59,162 nucleotides of DNA from Comamonadaceae bacterium (GTDB lineage: Bacteria > Pseudomonadota > Gammaproteobacteria > Burkholderiales > Burkholderiaceae_C): assembly GCA_947372745.1 (NCBI GenBank), contig CANBUY010000010.1, positions 1 to 59,162 on the forward strand, read 5' to 3'. The stretch's first letter is position 1; every line of letters begins with the position of its first letter. Of this stretch, positions 1 through 8,451 are shown in pieces. The notes below the pieces were generated by a model, which saw only the letters and a program-made list of their open reading frames with translations, had not been told where the DNA came from and searched no databases. The translations under genes and the position numbers were made by a program.

Positions 1-52
1 CGCGCCAAAAATTGATGGCCGATTCGATATCGGTGATGTGTATGCCTGCCAT
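1..52 (-). CDS. DUF3717 family protein, N-terminal fragment cut by the window edge
   Basis: Read on the minus strand, an ATG at 52-50 opens a frame that runs off the left edge and encodes M-A-G-I-H-I-T-D-I-E-S-A-I-N-F-W-R. The pattern ITDIESAINFWR matches the conserved start of the small DUF3717 proteins of Burkholderiales, whose function is unknown. There is no clear Shine-Dalgarno sequence in front of it. Only 17 codons are visible, so the assignment rests on the motif alone. Confidence 0.5.
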   Translation of the reverse strand, partial: MAGIHITDIESAINFWR

Positions 53-175
53 GGGGGTGGAATGATAGCCCGGGGGCCCACTGCAAGGCGGTGGCTTTGG
101 CAAAGCCCCTCATTCGTTAAAATTTGTTACAAGACCCTGCGCTTCTCACAGGGTCATCTGTTTGAATGGCCCGCC

Positions 176-679
176 TTGACCGATACCCTGAACCCCGCTT
201 TGTTCCCCGACCCTGACGCAAAAATCCAGCAGCCCCGCCTTTGGGTCGGCGATGGCTGGACCGCCCGCGTCATCAAAAACGAAGACGACGACGGTTGGGC
301 GGTGGCCATGATCAAAGACGGCGAACCCGAACCCGCGCTGGTCGGCCCCTGGACGATGGGGCGCGACAAGAAAAACCCCAAGCCGCTGGACGGCAACGCC
401 TTCAGCACGCTGGTTAAAACTGCCTCAGAGTTCGTGCGCCGCCATGAACAGCAGTTGCACGCTTCATTGCACCAAAGCCTCTCTGTGACCACCGCCAAAG
501 GCCAGCGCGTGACGGTGTCGCTGGACATCGTGCCCGATGAAGAAAACCCCACCGCCACCCTGACCGCCTTTGATGACGGTGGCGATGAGTTGGCGCAGGT
601 GCGTGTCTCGCCCGGTTTTAAACTGAACAGGGCCAGCGCCACGGCCTGGGCGGACGGCGGGTATTTGAAACCGCGTTGA
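176..679 (+). CDS. Conserved hypothetical protein (about 167 aa)
   Basis: I cannot name a function. The protein is soluble and acidic, with no signal peptide or membrane segment. It has a WVGDGWTARVIKNEDDDGWAV stretch near its start and a C-terminal beta-rich half (VTVSLDIVPDEENPTATLTAF). The frame is open from 38, but the residues before about 176 look non-coding. The TTG at 176 gives an N-terminus LTDTLNPALFPDP that fits the conserved part of the protein, so I place the start there. There is no good ribosome-binding site, and a different start remains possible. It precedes the PF04020 gene by 44 bases on the same strand and may be co-transcribed with it. Confidence 0.6.
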   Translation: MTDTLNPALFPDPDAKIQQPRLWVGDGWTARVIKNEDDDGWAVAMIKDGEPEPALVGPWTMGRDKKNPKPLDGNAFSTLVKTASEFVRRHEQQLHASLHQSLSVTTAKGQRVTVSLDIVPDEENPTATLTAFDDGGDELAQVRVSPGFKLNRASATAWADGGYLKPR

Positions 680-723
680 GGCAGCGCAGGTGCTGAAGGG
701 GACCGGGGTGTATCCTTTGACGC

Positions 724-1077
724 ATGAAACTCATCTTCAAATGGCTGCTTAGCGCCCTTGCCCTGCTGGGCGTGGCCTCAATTTACAGCGGTGTTCAGAT
801 TCAGGGCTTTGGCGCGGCGTTGCTGGCCGCGCTGGTCATTGGCCTGTTCAACATGATTTTGCGGCCCATTCTGGTGCTGCTGACCTTGCCAGTGACCGTC
901 ATCACACTCGGGCTGTTTTTGTTTGTCATCAACGCGTTGCTGTTCTGGTTTGCGGCCAACCTGCTGGACGGTTTTCAGGTGCGTGATTTCGGTGCGGCCT
1001 TGCTGGGCTCGCTGATCTATTCCGCGTTTGGTGTGGTCATTGACTCAGCGATCGAGCGCCTGTTCTTTAAACAATAA
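724..1077 (+). CDS. PF04020-type small integral membrane protein (phage holin 4_2/YvlD-like)
   Basis: A 117-residue protein made almost entirely of hydrophobic helices: about four membrane segments at residues 5-25, 30-52, 55-82 and 88-112. The signature RPILVLLTLPVTVITLG followed by LFVINALLFW is typical of PF04020, a family named after phage holins but widespread as chromosomal inner-membrane proteins of unknown role. No phage genes are nearby, so lysis is not implied. A second member lies at 48956-49357. The 3' end overlaps the end of the convergent protease gene by 33 bases. Confidence 0.85.
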   Translation: MKLIFKWLLSALALLGVASIYSGVQIQGFGAALLAALVIGLFNMILRPILVLLTLPVTVITLGLFLFVINALLFWFAANLLDGFQVRDFGAALLGSLIYSAFGVVIDSAIERLFFKQ

Positions 1078-2604
1078 CTCTACCTGACGCTTGCGGGTGT
1101 CGATGATGGAGGCGTCAATATGGTCCGCCGGGCTGTTGGACTTGACGACGTTTTGCGCCGCCTTCAAGCGGTCCAGCGCAGCGGCATAGTCCAGTAGCGC
1201 CACCTGGCTTTCGGCGCTGGCGCGTAGGGACCGCAGGGGCTGATTTTGGCGGGCATAAGCGTCCGAGAGCAGTTGCCAGGCTTGGGCATCTCGCGGGTGC
1301 TCATTCACCCAGGCTTGAAGTTTTTGGCTAACTTGCGCCAAGCCTGCTTTGTCTTGACCTTTGACTTGTGCCGCCAGTAATAACTCCGGGCGTTGCAACT
1401 TGGTGGCTGGCATCTCCTGAGATTTGGCCAACAAGGACGCGGCCAGCGCCTTATCGTCTGAAGCCAAAGCCACCTCAATAGACAGCAAGTGCGCCAAACG
1501 CGCGGCCTGTGCATCTGCACGCACCAGGTCAGTCAAGCGCTGCAGGTAGTCGCGTGCCTGAGCAAACTCACGCAGGCGGCTACTGGCCAGCGCAGCACCA
1601 TACAAAACCCCGGCCTGCCTGGCGGGGTGGAGGGTCGCCATTTGCGCGCCCTTGGCTTCTTGTGCGATGGCGTGCAAGGCGTCCACGCCGGGGTTGGAAA
1701 GCACGCGGGCACGCTGGGCAATCATGGCGTGCTCAGTGGTGGGCGTTGCGTTCAGGGCGCCAGCAGGGAGCAATAACTGGCGGGCCTGCATGTCGGCAAT
1801 GCGCTCGGTAGTCAGGGGGTGGCTGCGCAAATAGGGGTAGGCGCCGTTGTCGTTCAGGCGGGAGGCTTGCTGGAGTTTGTCAAACATCGACACGAAACCC
1901 TGGGCCTCAAACCCGGCCTGCGTCATCACGCCATAGCCCACACGGTCGGCCTCGCGCTCCATATCGCGGGAAAAGTTGAGCTGGTTTTGCGCCGAAACCG
2001 CTTGGCCGCCCACAATCAGCGCGTTGCCGGCATCTGCATTTTTGCTCGCCGCCAGTGCGCCCAAAATCATGGCGCCAATCAACCAAGGCGCTTGCTGTCC
2101 TTGGCGGGCAATCAGGCGTGAAATATGGCGTTGCGTGACGTGGCTTAGCTCGTGCCCCAGCACCGAGGCCAACTCGTCGCGGCTATTGACCACGGCAATC
2201 AGGCCCAGATGCAGGCCCAAATAGCCACCCGGCAAGGCAAAAGCGTTCACCGTGCGGTCACGCCCCAGCAAAATTTCCCAAGAAAAGCGCTCGTCAAGCT
2301 CTGGCGACAAATCGCCCCGCAAGCGGGCCGCTGCCAACAGGGGTTGCCAGATACCTTGCACGTAGTCGGACAGCACCGCGTCATCCAGGTAGTCCGGGTC
2401 GCGGTAAAGCTCGCGGGCAATGCGGTCGCCCAAGCGCCGCTCGGCGCTGCTGCTCAGGTCACTGCCATCACCCAGCGTGGGCAGTTTTGACAGGGGGGAT
2501 GCCGCAGTTTGAGCCTGTGTAGTGCCAATAAACAGACTACAGAGTGCTATTAAAAAAGAAGCTGACCAAGCACGTTTTCTAGGGCGTAGAGGCATATTAA
2601 TCAT
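1045..2604 (-). CDS. bepA: M48 family metalloprotease with TPR region, BepA/YfgC-like
   Basis: A 519-residue exported zinc protease. A basic, hydrophobic signal peptide (about residues 1-31, ending TTQAQ) directs it to the periplasm. The M48 zinc site HELSH is at residues 151-155, with the third ligand in EREAD (about 215-219). The C-terminal half is helical and Ala/Leu-rich, consistent with the TPR repeats of BepA. In E. coli BepA takes part in quality control of outer-membrane proteins such as LptD and BamA. Here that role is inferred from family and architecture. ATG at 2604 and ATG at 2595 are both possible starts, and neither has a clear ribosome-binding site. The 5' coding end overlaps a copy of an interspersed repeat (2546-2595), so part of the signal peptide is repeat-encoded. 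Confidence 0.85.
   Translation of the reverse strand: MINMPLRPRKRAWSASFLIALCSLFIGTTQAQTAASPLSKLPTLGDGSDLSSSAERRLGDRIARELYRDPDYLDDAVLSDYVQGIWQPLLAAARLRGDLSPELDERFSWEILLGRDRTVNAFALPGGYLGLHLGLIAVVNSRDELASVLGHELSHVTQRHISRLIARQGQQAPWLIGAMILGALAASKNADAGNALIVGGQAVSAQNQLNFSRDMEREADRVGYGVMTQAGFEAQGFVSMFDKLQQASRLNDNGAYPYLRSHPLTTERIADMQARQLLLPAGALNATPTTEHAMIAQRARVLSNPGVDALHAIAQEAKGAQMATLHPARQAGVLYGAALASSRLREFAQARDYLQRLTDLVRADAQAARLAHLLSIEVALASDDKALAASLLAKSQEMPATKLQRPELLLAAQVKGQDKAGLAQVSQKLQAWVNEHPRDAQAWQLLSDAYARQNQPLRSLRASAESQVALLDYAAALDRLKAAQNVVKSNSPADHIDASIIDTRKRQVELLFKEQALDR
2546..2595 (+). repeat. Interspersed AGCTG/AAGCACGT repeat, copy 1 (overlaps bepA 5' end)
   Basis: The block GCTATT...AGCTGACCAAGCACGT...AGGGCG...GAGGCAT closely matches the block at 13778-13827 (GCTACT...AGCTGGTTAAGCACGT...AGGGCG). 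A more diverged copy lies at 16208-16256. Here the repeat covers the codons for the bepA signal peptide. I recall a common short repeat of this shape in Comamonadaceae genomes, but that is memory and was not searched. Confidence 0.6.
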
Positions 2605-2632
2605 AAATTTAGTAAGGGTTCAGCGTCCCTTG

Positions 2633-2716
2633 CGCCGTCATTGCGAAGCGTGGCAATCCATCGTGCCGAACAAAAAAAAAGTCATGGACTGCCGCGCTTC
2701 GTTCGCAGTGACGGCG
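2633..2716. repeat. REP/MITE-like imperfect inverted repeat between bepA and moaC
   Basis: The left arm 2633-2661 (CGCCGTCATTGCGA, then AGCGTGGCAATCCAT) is matched by the reverse complement of 2684-2716 (CGCCGTCACTGCGA, then AGCGCGGCAGTCCAT) with a few substitutions and a small gap. A 22-base A-rich loop separates the arms. The words CGTCATTGCGA and GGCAATCCA are those of a palindromic repeat common in many bacterial genomes. It lies in the gap between the divergent bepA and moaC genes. No other copy was seen in this window. Confidence 0.75.
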
Positions 2717-2820
2717 CCGCTTGACCGTATGATGCGCGGCGGATGTGAACGTTCTGTAAATTTGGCATGGTTCACCGATTATTCAACTTTTAACCCAGAC
2801 CTTGCCCGGTCTTTACCCTT

Positions 2821-3312
2821 ATGAGCACGCTCTCCCATTTTGACGCCCAAGGCCAGGCCCACATGGTGGATGTTGCCGCCAAAGCGCACACCCACCGCAT
2901 CGGCATTGCCGGGGGACGCATTGAAATGCTGCCCACCACGCTGGCCTTGATTGAATCGGGCACCGCCAAAAAGGGCGACGTGCTGGGCATTGCCCGCATC
3001 GCCGGCATCATGGCGGCCAAAAAAACCAGCGACCTCATCCCCTTGTGCCACCCCCTGGCACTGACCCGTGTCACGGTTGAGTTTGAAACCTCACCGGCCA
3101 GCGCCGGTCGCGAGGCGTCTGTTTCTTGCATCGCCAAGGTCGAAACCGTCGGCCCCACAGGCGTAGAAATGGAGGCCCTGACCGCCCTCCAAGTGGCCCT
3201 GCTCACCATTTACGACATGTGCAAAGCGGTCGATCGAGGCATGACGATCACCGACTGCAAGCTGCTGGAGAAGCACGGAGGCAAGTCGGGGAGCTTTGTG
3301 GCGGGGGAGTAG
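2821..3312 (+). CDS. moaC: Cyclic pyranopterin monophosphate synthase MoaC
   Basis: MoaC converts the MoaA product 3',8-cyclo-7,8-dihydro-GTP into cyclic pyranopterin monophosphate, the first stable intermediate of molybdenum cofactor synthesis, in the cytoplasm. The 163-residue length is standard. Family motifs are intact: [13 protein letters not shown] (residues 70-82, with the active-site region around His77) and [24 protein letters not shown] (residues 116-138, with Asp132 and Lys135). The start ATG at 2821 has no visible Shine-Dalgarno sequence. No other mo genes are adjacent, and the gene appears to stand alone between divergent bepA and the exported hydrolase pair. Confidence 0.97.
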   Translation: MSTLSHFDAQGQAHMVDVAAKAHTHRIGIAGGRIEMLPTTLALIESGTAKKGDVLGIARIAGIMAAKKTSDLIPLCHPLALTRVTVEFETSPASAGREASVSCIAKVETVGPTGVEMEALTALQVALLTIYDMCKAVDRGMTITDCKLLEKHGGKSGSFVAGE

Positions 3313-3393
3313 GGGCCTCAATATTTCGGTGTCATCAAAAATAAAAATGACCGTTAGTACGGCCCTATCAAGCTCCAATCAAGGTTGGTTTTC

Positions 3394-4383
3394 ATGTTTC
3401 GTTCGGTTTTATTGTTGACCCTTGGCCTATTGAATTCACTGTGGTGCGCAGCGCAAGCCGATTGCAATCCTTCGCCAATCGACAACACCAAGGTCGTTGC
3501 CCGAGGACCCATAAAAACCGTGGTGGGGCCGCTGGCCGCATTTGACCCTTGCCACAAATCTGCCAAGCTGGATACGCCCACCTTCTTTGCCAAAAAGCGT
3601 GGTGATAAGCCGCCGCTGGTGATCATTGCGCATGGTGGTGGTGGTCTAGGAGGCTATGAGCGTGACTTTGCCAAATTGATGAACCAGAATGGCTATGCAA
3701 CGCTCATTTTTGATGCATTTGAGATGAATGGGCTTGTCCCGGGATCTGACCTGTTGATTTACCAAATGAGCAATGGTGGGCGCCAGCGCATGATTTACAA
3801 AGTCACCGAGGGCGCTTACAAATGGGCCCTCAATAATGAAAAAATTGATACCCGGAAAATTTTCTTCCAGGGTCTCTCCAACGGCGCCAGCGTTTCAATC
3901 AACATGGCTGCATCGGCGGATAGTGCGCATGTGAGGGGCGTTGTTGCTGAGGGTGGGCCATCAGCAGGCATTGGTTTTCCTAACGACATCAAAATTCCGT
4001 TACTGTTAATTTATGGCTCGGCAGACAACTACGGTGGCGTTCAACAAGATGATTTGATGTACCTAAGGGGCAATCCGTGCTCATACAACGATCACTACCC
4101 TCGTGCGCCCGCAGGATTTAGCGAGACCTGTAATTGGGCCGTTAATAAGACAGACTCAATGCCGTCGCCCTACGCTTGGTACCAACAAATTAAAGCCAAC
4201 GGTGGCGTCATCCAGTTTGAACTGATTCCAGGCGGTGGGCATGGAATGTTGTTTTCTGAATTTAACGCTTCAATTCGGGTGCTTGAAAACGGTCGGAGTT
4301 TCTACCGTGCCCATGGCGTCAATGCCGAGGCAAGGCAGCGCTTGCAACAAATGGTGCTTGAGTTCTTTGAGTCCAAGCTTTGA
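3394..4383 (+). CDS. Exported dienelactone-hydrolase-like alpha/beta hydrolase
   Basis: A signal peptide (residues 1-22, ending WCAAQA) precedes a dienelactone hydrolase fold. The oxyanion/lid segment is HGGGGLGGYERDFA. The nucleophile elbow GLSNG places Ser162, YGSADN gives Asp211 and GGGHGM gives His283, a complete catalytic triad. The substrate is unknown. I start at ATG 3394, which has AAGG ten bases upstream, and not at the in-frame TTG nine bases earlier. The next gene follows after 43 bases, also encodes an exported serine hydrolase and shares the visibly AT-richer codon use, so the two probably form one unit of foreign or recent origin. Confidence 0.75.
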   Translation: MFRSVLLLTLGLLNSLWCAAQADCNPSPIDNTKVVARGPIKTVVGPLAAFDPCHKSAKLDTPTFFAKKRGDKPPLVIIAHGGGGLGGYERDFAKLMNQNGYATLIFDAFEMNGLVPGSDLLIYQMSNGGRQRMIYKVTEGAYKWALNNEKIDTRKIFFQGLSNGASVSINMAASADSAHVRGVVAEGGPSAGIGFPNDIKIPLLLIYGSADNYGGVQQDDLMYLRGNPCSYNDHYPRAPAGFSETCNWAVNKTDSMPSPYAWYQQIKANGGVIQFELIPGGGHGMLFSEFNASIRVLENGRSFYRAHGVNAEARQRLQQMVLEFFESKL

Positions 4384-4426
4384 TAGGATTGTTTGAGTTG
4401 AGCAATATTCAACTGGGGCGTCGTGT

Positions 4427-5650
4427 ATGAAAAAACGTGATTTTCTTCTTGGTGGCTTAGCATCGCTCGCGCAGCCCCTATGGGCGCAAGATAAATTTGG
4501 TGCAAAGGCGGGCTATCCATCGGGTTGGGGCCCTGCTGGACAAATTCAAAAGTGGGAAAGTTATCCTGAGTATCACGTTGGAAATTTTTCCGGCGGGTTG
4601 GAAAAAATGTTTGCGCATGAAGTGATCAAGGCCAGTCCTCACCCTGCGCCTTTGCTTGAGGCGAAGCGAAAAATAAAAGCCAGTGTTTTCATGGATGCCT
4701 TTGACTATGCAAACAAGTACAACCGCACGGGTCTTTTGATCGCCAGAGGGAATGAAATTTGGCATGAGGACTATCGATTACAGCGAACTGCAGAAATGCG
4801 ATTTTTCGGTTGGTCAATGACCAAAAGTTTGGTGGGTTTGCTTGCGGGTATTGCAATTAAGGAGGGCGTCATTTCGTCCATAGACGATCCTATCGAGAAA
4901 TATGTCCCGCAATTACAGGCGCATTCCTTTGCTGGAATAAGCTTACGCAACTTGTTAAACATGACCAGTGGCATCGATATTTGTGAAGCCTTTTGCAGCC
5001 CCAGCACTGGTTTCGAGCGGTATGGCTACTCACAGATTGGCTATTCTCCACGTCGGGGTGAAGGGACCGATCAGTTAAAGGGGCTATTGCAATTTAAGTG
5101 GGGTAGAAATCAAGCCCAAGGCATACGTTTTAACTACACGGATCTATGCCCAGTCTTGGTGGGCTGGGCCTTGGTGAATGTTTATAAGCAAACACTCCCT
5201 TTGATTTTTGAGCAAAAGATATGGCAACCATTAGGTGCAAAGGACGATGCCACTTGGTTGGTCGATTCAAAGGGCTTCACGTTCAGTGGCGCGGGATTTT
5301 CGGCTACCTTGAGAGACTGGGCTCGATTAGGCTTGTTGGTGGCCCAGAATGGATCTTTAGAAGGAAATCAAATTATTCCAGCGTCTTGGCTGGATGACAC
5401 AACGCATCACGATGGCAATGAAGGAGCCGCCCGTTTTAACGTGGCGCGGCCTAAACGCGGTTATAAAAATTTCTTTTGGCATCATTCACAAGATGGCCAA
5501 ATGTTGAGAATGGCGGGGAACCATGCGCAAAACATGCTGATTGATAGGCTGACCGGAACGGTGTTGGTTCAGGCCGCCGTGAGTTATGAAGATGGTGCAG
5601 ATGAAATGATGTTTGAACTTTTCAAATCAGCCTGCGAGGTCAAAGGCTAA
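4427..5650 (+). CDS. Exported serine hydrolase, class C beta-lactamase-related
   Basis: A 407-residue protein of the beta-lactamase/6-aminohexanoate-dimer hydrolase superfamily. An N-terminal KRDFLLGG signal ending PLWAQ (about residue 21) is weakly Tat-like. The catalytic SxxK motif is S130-M-T-K133 within GWSMTKSLVG, and a Tyr-containing motif NYTD follows about 110 residues later. Members act as esterases, amidases or peptidases, so the name does not imply antibiotic resistance. It is likely co-transcribed with the upstream alpha/beta hydrolase. Both are AT-richer than the flanking genes. Confidence 0.75.
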   Translation: MKKRDFLLGGLASLAQPLWAQDKFGAKAGYPSGWGPAGQIQKWESYPEYHVGNFSGGLEKMFAHEVIKASPHPAPLLEAKRKIKASVFMDAFDYANKYNRTGLLIARGNEIWHEDYRLQRTAEMRFFGWSMTKSLVGLLAGIAIKEGVISSIDDPIEKYVPQLQAHSFAGISLRNLLNMTSGIDICEAFCSPSTGFERYGYSQIGYSPRRGEGTDQLKGLLQFKWGRNQAQGIRFNYTDLCPVLVGWALVNVYKQTLPLIFEQKIWQPLGAKDDATWLVDSKGFTFSGAGFSATLRDWARLGLLVAQNGSLEGNQIIPASWLDDTTHHDGNEGAARFNVARPKRGYKNFFWHHSQDGQMLRMAGNHAQNMLIDRLTGTVLVQAAVSYEDGADEMMFELFKSACEVKG

Positions 5651-5723
5651 GCCTTGATCCGCACTGACAAAGCGAGACCATCAAGTGATTTGGCTAGGTC
5701 ACGCCTCAACTGTGAAGTAGCAG

Positions 5724-6164
5724 TCAGGGCTTTTTAGGCGCCGTCACCGTTGCATTTTTCGGCGTCACAGTCAGCGTTACCAAAGTGCTGCTGAGCAGGT
5801 TGCCCTCACTCATTTCTACAGTCGCGCTACGGTCTTGTTTGGTGAAGACCAGTAAGCTGGTTTTGCCGCGAATAGCGGTGAGCAAAGTCCAACCCTGCTG
5901 CGGGTATTGCTCCAGAAAAAAGCTGTAAGCCGCCCGGCTGTCTTTGCCAACGTCGAGCATCACGCGCCCCACCCAGTTGTCACCAGATCCAATGATAAGT
6001 GACTCCTCATACAAAATTTTGGTGCCCGCGGGTAGCTGGGTTTGCCCCAAAAAATCGACGCTGGGCGCCGCGCTTGCACTTTGGCTGGGTGATAAGGGGA
6101 CAGGACTGGCGCATCCATCCAAAAAGAGGACGGTAAGGCACAAGGCAAGTAATTTGGTATTCAA
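5724..6164 (-). CDS. Small putative lipoprotein (about 146 aa)
   Basis: Function not recognised. The likely start is TTG at 6164, preceded by GGAG six bases upstream; it gives the N-terminus MNTKLLALCLTVLFLDGCAS. Cys18 sits in a lipobox-like LDGC, so lipid attachment is probable though the -2 Asp is atypical. The rest reads as a compact beta-rich periplasmic domain (YSFFLEQYPQQGWTLLTAIR) of the kind found in small outer-membrane-associated lipoproteins. An open frame continues upstream to 6284 but would overlap the promoter of the divergent aldo/keto reductase. Confidence 0.65.
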   Translation of the reverse strand: MNTKLLALCLTVLFLDGCASPVPLSPSQSASAAPSVDFLGQTQLPAGTKILYEESLIIGSGDNWVGRVMLDVGKDSRAAYSFFLEQYPQQGWTLLTAIRGKTSLLVFTKQDRSATVEMSEGNLLSSTLVTLTVTPKNATVTAPKKP

Positions 6165-6282
6165 GGCAACTCCATCAAAGTAAATAAGGCATGGAGCACG
6201 CAAGCGGCCACCCGGAAAATTCCATGAGTCGGATTCTAGTCCGCCCATTGGTAAATCAAGGCAAGAGATTAAACTCCAATTC

Positions 6283-7335
6283 ATGCCTAATCACTACCAC
6301 GCTGCCCCCACCCGCTACGACACCATGCCTTACCGCACCTGCGGTCGTAGCGGCCTCAAATTGCCCGCCATCACCTTGGGCCTTTGGCACAACTTTGGCG
6401 ATGCCACGCCGATGGCCACGCAGCGCGCTATGTTGCGCACGGCGTTTGATCTGGGCATCAACCATTTCGATTTGGCCAATAACTACGGCCCGCCCTATGG
6501 CAGCGCCGAGACCAACTTTGGCGAGCACTTGCGCCGCGATTTCAAGCCTTACCGTGACGAACTCATCATTTCCAGCAAAGCCGGCTGGGACATGTGGCCT
6601 GGCCCTTACGGTCAAGGCGGTGGTTCGCGCAAATATGTGCTGGCCAGTCTGGACCAAAGCCTCAAGCGCATGGGCCTGGACTATGTCGACATTTTTTACT
6701 CCCACCGCTTTGACCCTGATACGCCCTTGGAGGAAACCTGTGGCGCGCTGGCCAGTGCGGTGCAGCAAGGCAAGGCGCTTTATGTGGGCATCAGCAGTTA
6801 TTCGGCCGCCAAAACACGCGAAGCGGCCGCTTTGCTGCGCGCCATGGGCGTGGCGCCGCTGATTCACCAGCCGTCCTACAGCCTTTTGAACCGCTGGATA
6901 GAAGAAGACTTGCTTGACGCATTGAATGACACCGGGATGGGGTGCATTGCCTTCAGCGCGCTGGCTCAGGGCTTGCTCACTGATAAATACTTGAATGGCA
7001 TCCCCGAAGATTCCCGCATCAACCGCCCCGGCGGTGCCTCTTTGAAAGCGGAGCATTTGAGTGAGCAAAATCTCAACCATGTGCGGGCGCTCAACGACAT
7101 TGCGGCAGCGCGTGGGCAAAGCCTGGCTCAAATGGCCGTGGCCTGGGTGCTGCGCAATGGTCGGGTCACCTCGGCCTTGATTGGGGCCAGCAGCCCAGCG
7201 CAAATTACTGAATTGGTGGCGGCTTTGCAAAACCTGAGCTTCACCCCAGAAGAGTTGGCTGCCATTGACCAGCATGCCGTAGAGGGTGGCATCAACCTTT
7301 GGCAGCGTCCTTCAACCGATCAGCGCCCCGGATGA
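6283..7335 (+). CDS. Aldo/keto reductase, YghZ (L-glyceraldehyde 3-phosphate reductase) type
   Basis: A 350-residue NADPH-dependent reductase. The N-terminal YRTCGRSGLKLPAITLGLWH and the insert GPPYGSAETNFGEHLRRDF mark the YghZ/MgrA branch, whose E. coli member reduces L-glyceraldehyde 3-phosphate and methylglyoxal. The AKR tetrad is visible: Asp in FDLANNY, the Tyr of the same motif, Lys in IISSKAGWD and His in YSHRFD. The C-terminal cofactor loop is LIGASSPAQI. The stop overlaps the start of the exporter gene (ATGA at 7332-7335), so the two are translationally coupled. The physiological substrate is not shown by the sequence. Confidence 0.88.
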   Translation: MPNHYHAAPTRYDTMPYRTCGRSGLKLPAITLGLWHNFGDATPMATQRAMLRTAFDLGINHFDLANNYGPPYGSAETNFGEHLRRDFKPYRDELIISSKAGWDMWPGPYGQGGGSRKYVLASLDQSLKRMGLDYVDIFYSHRFDPDTPLEETCGALASAVQQGKALYVGISSYSAAKTREAAALLRAMGVAPLIHQPSYSLLNRWIEEDLLDALNDTGMGCIAFSALAQGLLTDKYLNGIPEDSRINRPGGASLKAEHLSEQNLNHVRALNDIAAARGQSLAQMAVAWVLRNGRVTSALIGASSPAQITELVAALQNLSFTPEELAAIDQHAVEGGINLWQRPSTDQRPG

Positions 7336-8201
7336 AGCCGAGCTCTTCGACCCTGATGGCGCTGGGTGCCATTGCACTTTGGGGCACGTTGGCAAGCTTG
7401 GGCGTGTCGCTTAGCCATGTGCCGCCATTTTTATTAACGGGTTTGGCCCTGTTGGTGGGGAGTTTGATTGCGCTGCCTTTGTCTGGTTTTAAGCTCCAAC
7501 GCTGGCGCGTGCCTTTGCCCACGCTGGCTTTGGGTGTTTATGGTTTGTTCGGCTTCCATTTCTTGTTGTTCGTGGCCTTGCGCCATGCGCCGCCGGTACA
7601 AGCCAATTTGGTGAACTATCTGTGGCCACTGTTAATGGTGGTGTTGGCTCCAGTGTTTTTGGTGGGATTGACGCTCCGATGGCGTCATATCGTGGGTGCG
7701 TTGCTGGGGTTTGCCGGGGCAGCTGTTGCTATTTTGGGCGCCGCCGATGCCTCGATTCAAAGCTCTACGCAGGGCGGGGGATGGTCTTGGGGTTATTTGC
7801 CGGCGCTGGGCTCGGCCTTCATTTGGGCGAGCTATTCGCTTTTAACCCAGCGAGTCCCCGCTTTTCCAACGGCGGCCATTGGTGGATTCGCGTTGGTGTC
7901 TGGCTTGTTGGCCTTGTTGTGTCATGTCTTGATGGAGCCCGCCGCGCAATTGAGCTTGCGCGATGGACTGCTGGTGGTCGTCATGGGCTTAGGCCCCATG
8001 GGCGCCGCATTTTTTCTTTGGGATCGTGCCCTCAAAACAGGCGATGCTCGGCATATTGGCCTGCTCAGCTACCTAACCCCTTTGGCCTCAACCATGCTTT
8101 TGATGGTGGTGAGCGGCCGATCGTTGACGTGGGCTATCGGACTGGCGGCGGTACTGATCATCGGCGGCGCCTGGCTGGGCGGGACAAAAAAACAGGCTTA
8201 A
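7332..8201 (+). CDS. EamA-family DMT exporter, YddG-like
   Basis: A 289-residue inner-membrane protein with about ten transmembrane helices and two EamA repeats. The block QANLVNYLWPLLMV after helix 3 is characteristic of the YddG-like aromatic amino acid exporter branch. The start at ATG 7332 overlaps the reductase stop. A longer frame from TTG 7299 exists but only adds reductase-coding sequence. The substrate is not established. Confidence 0.8.
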   Translation: MKPSSSTLMALGAIALWGTLASLGVSLSHVPPFLLTGLALLVGSLIALPLSGFKLQRWRVPLPTLALGVYGLFGFHFLLFVALRHAPPVQANLVNYLWPLLMVVLAPVFLVGLTLRWRHIVGALLGFAGAAVAILGAADASIQSSTQGGGWSWGYLPALGSAFIWASYSLLTQRVPAFPTAAIGGFALVSGLLALLCHVLMEPAAQLSLRDGLLVVVMGLGPMGAAFFLWDRALKTGDARHIGLLSYLTPLASTMLLMVVSGRSLTWAIGLAAVLIIGGAWLGGTKKQA

Positions 8202-8279
8202 ACCGTGCCAATCGCCCAGCATGCTGCCAGCTTGGTTAAAATTTAACTATTATTGAATCAGACAACCCCAGGAGTCACC

Positions 8280-8420
8280 ATGTCAAACCACACGCCAAGC
8301 ACCAAAGACCAAGCCTCTGACCCCGTTGAAGACGTGGTTTCCTCCATGCCCATCGTGTTGCCCTTGGTTGGCGCCGTGCTGATGTTTTTGTTGGCTTTTA
8401 TTGCCGTCAAAATGGCCTGA
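8280..8420 (+). CDS. 46-residue single-span membrane protein
   Basis: The frame MSNHTPSTKDQASDPVEDVV followed by SSMPIVLPLVGAVLMFLLAF and IAVKMA is preceded by a strong AGGAG at 8270-8274. It has a polar, acidic N-terminus and one hydrophobic span (about residues 23-45), so it is probably a small inner-membrane protein with a cytoplasmic or periplasmic tail. It starts 78 bases after the exporter gene on the same strand and ends 31 bases before a perfect palindrome that may terminate it. Function unknown. The ribosome-binding site and the clean membrane profile support it as a real gene. Confidence 0.7.
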   Translation: MSNHTPSTKDQASDPVEDVVSSMPIVLPLVGAVLMFLLAFIAVKMA

Positions 8421-8451
8421 TCGCCCCTAATTCAGATCTCGATTTGAAATA

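Noticed and set aside
724..1077. 'Phage holin' annotation as evidence of a prophage
   Set aside because: PF04020 proteins are common chromosomal membrane proteins; no phage structural, integrase or lysis genes are nearby, and the same applies to 48956-49357.
4427..5650. Beta-lactamase / antibiotic resistance gene
   Set aside because: Only the SxxK fold is shared. The sequence resembles exported esterase/amidase members and lacks features of class C resistance enzymes.
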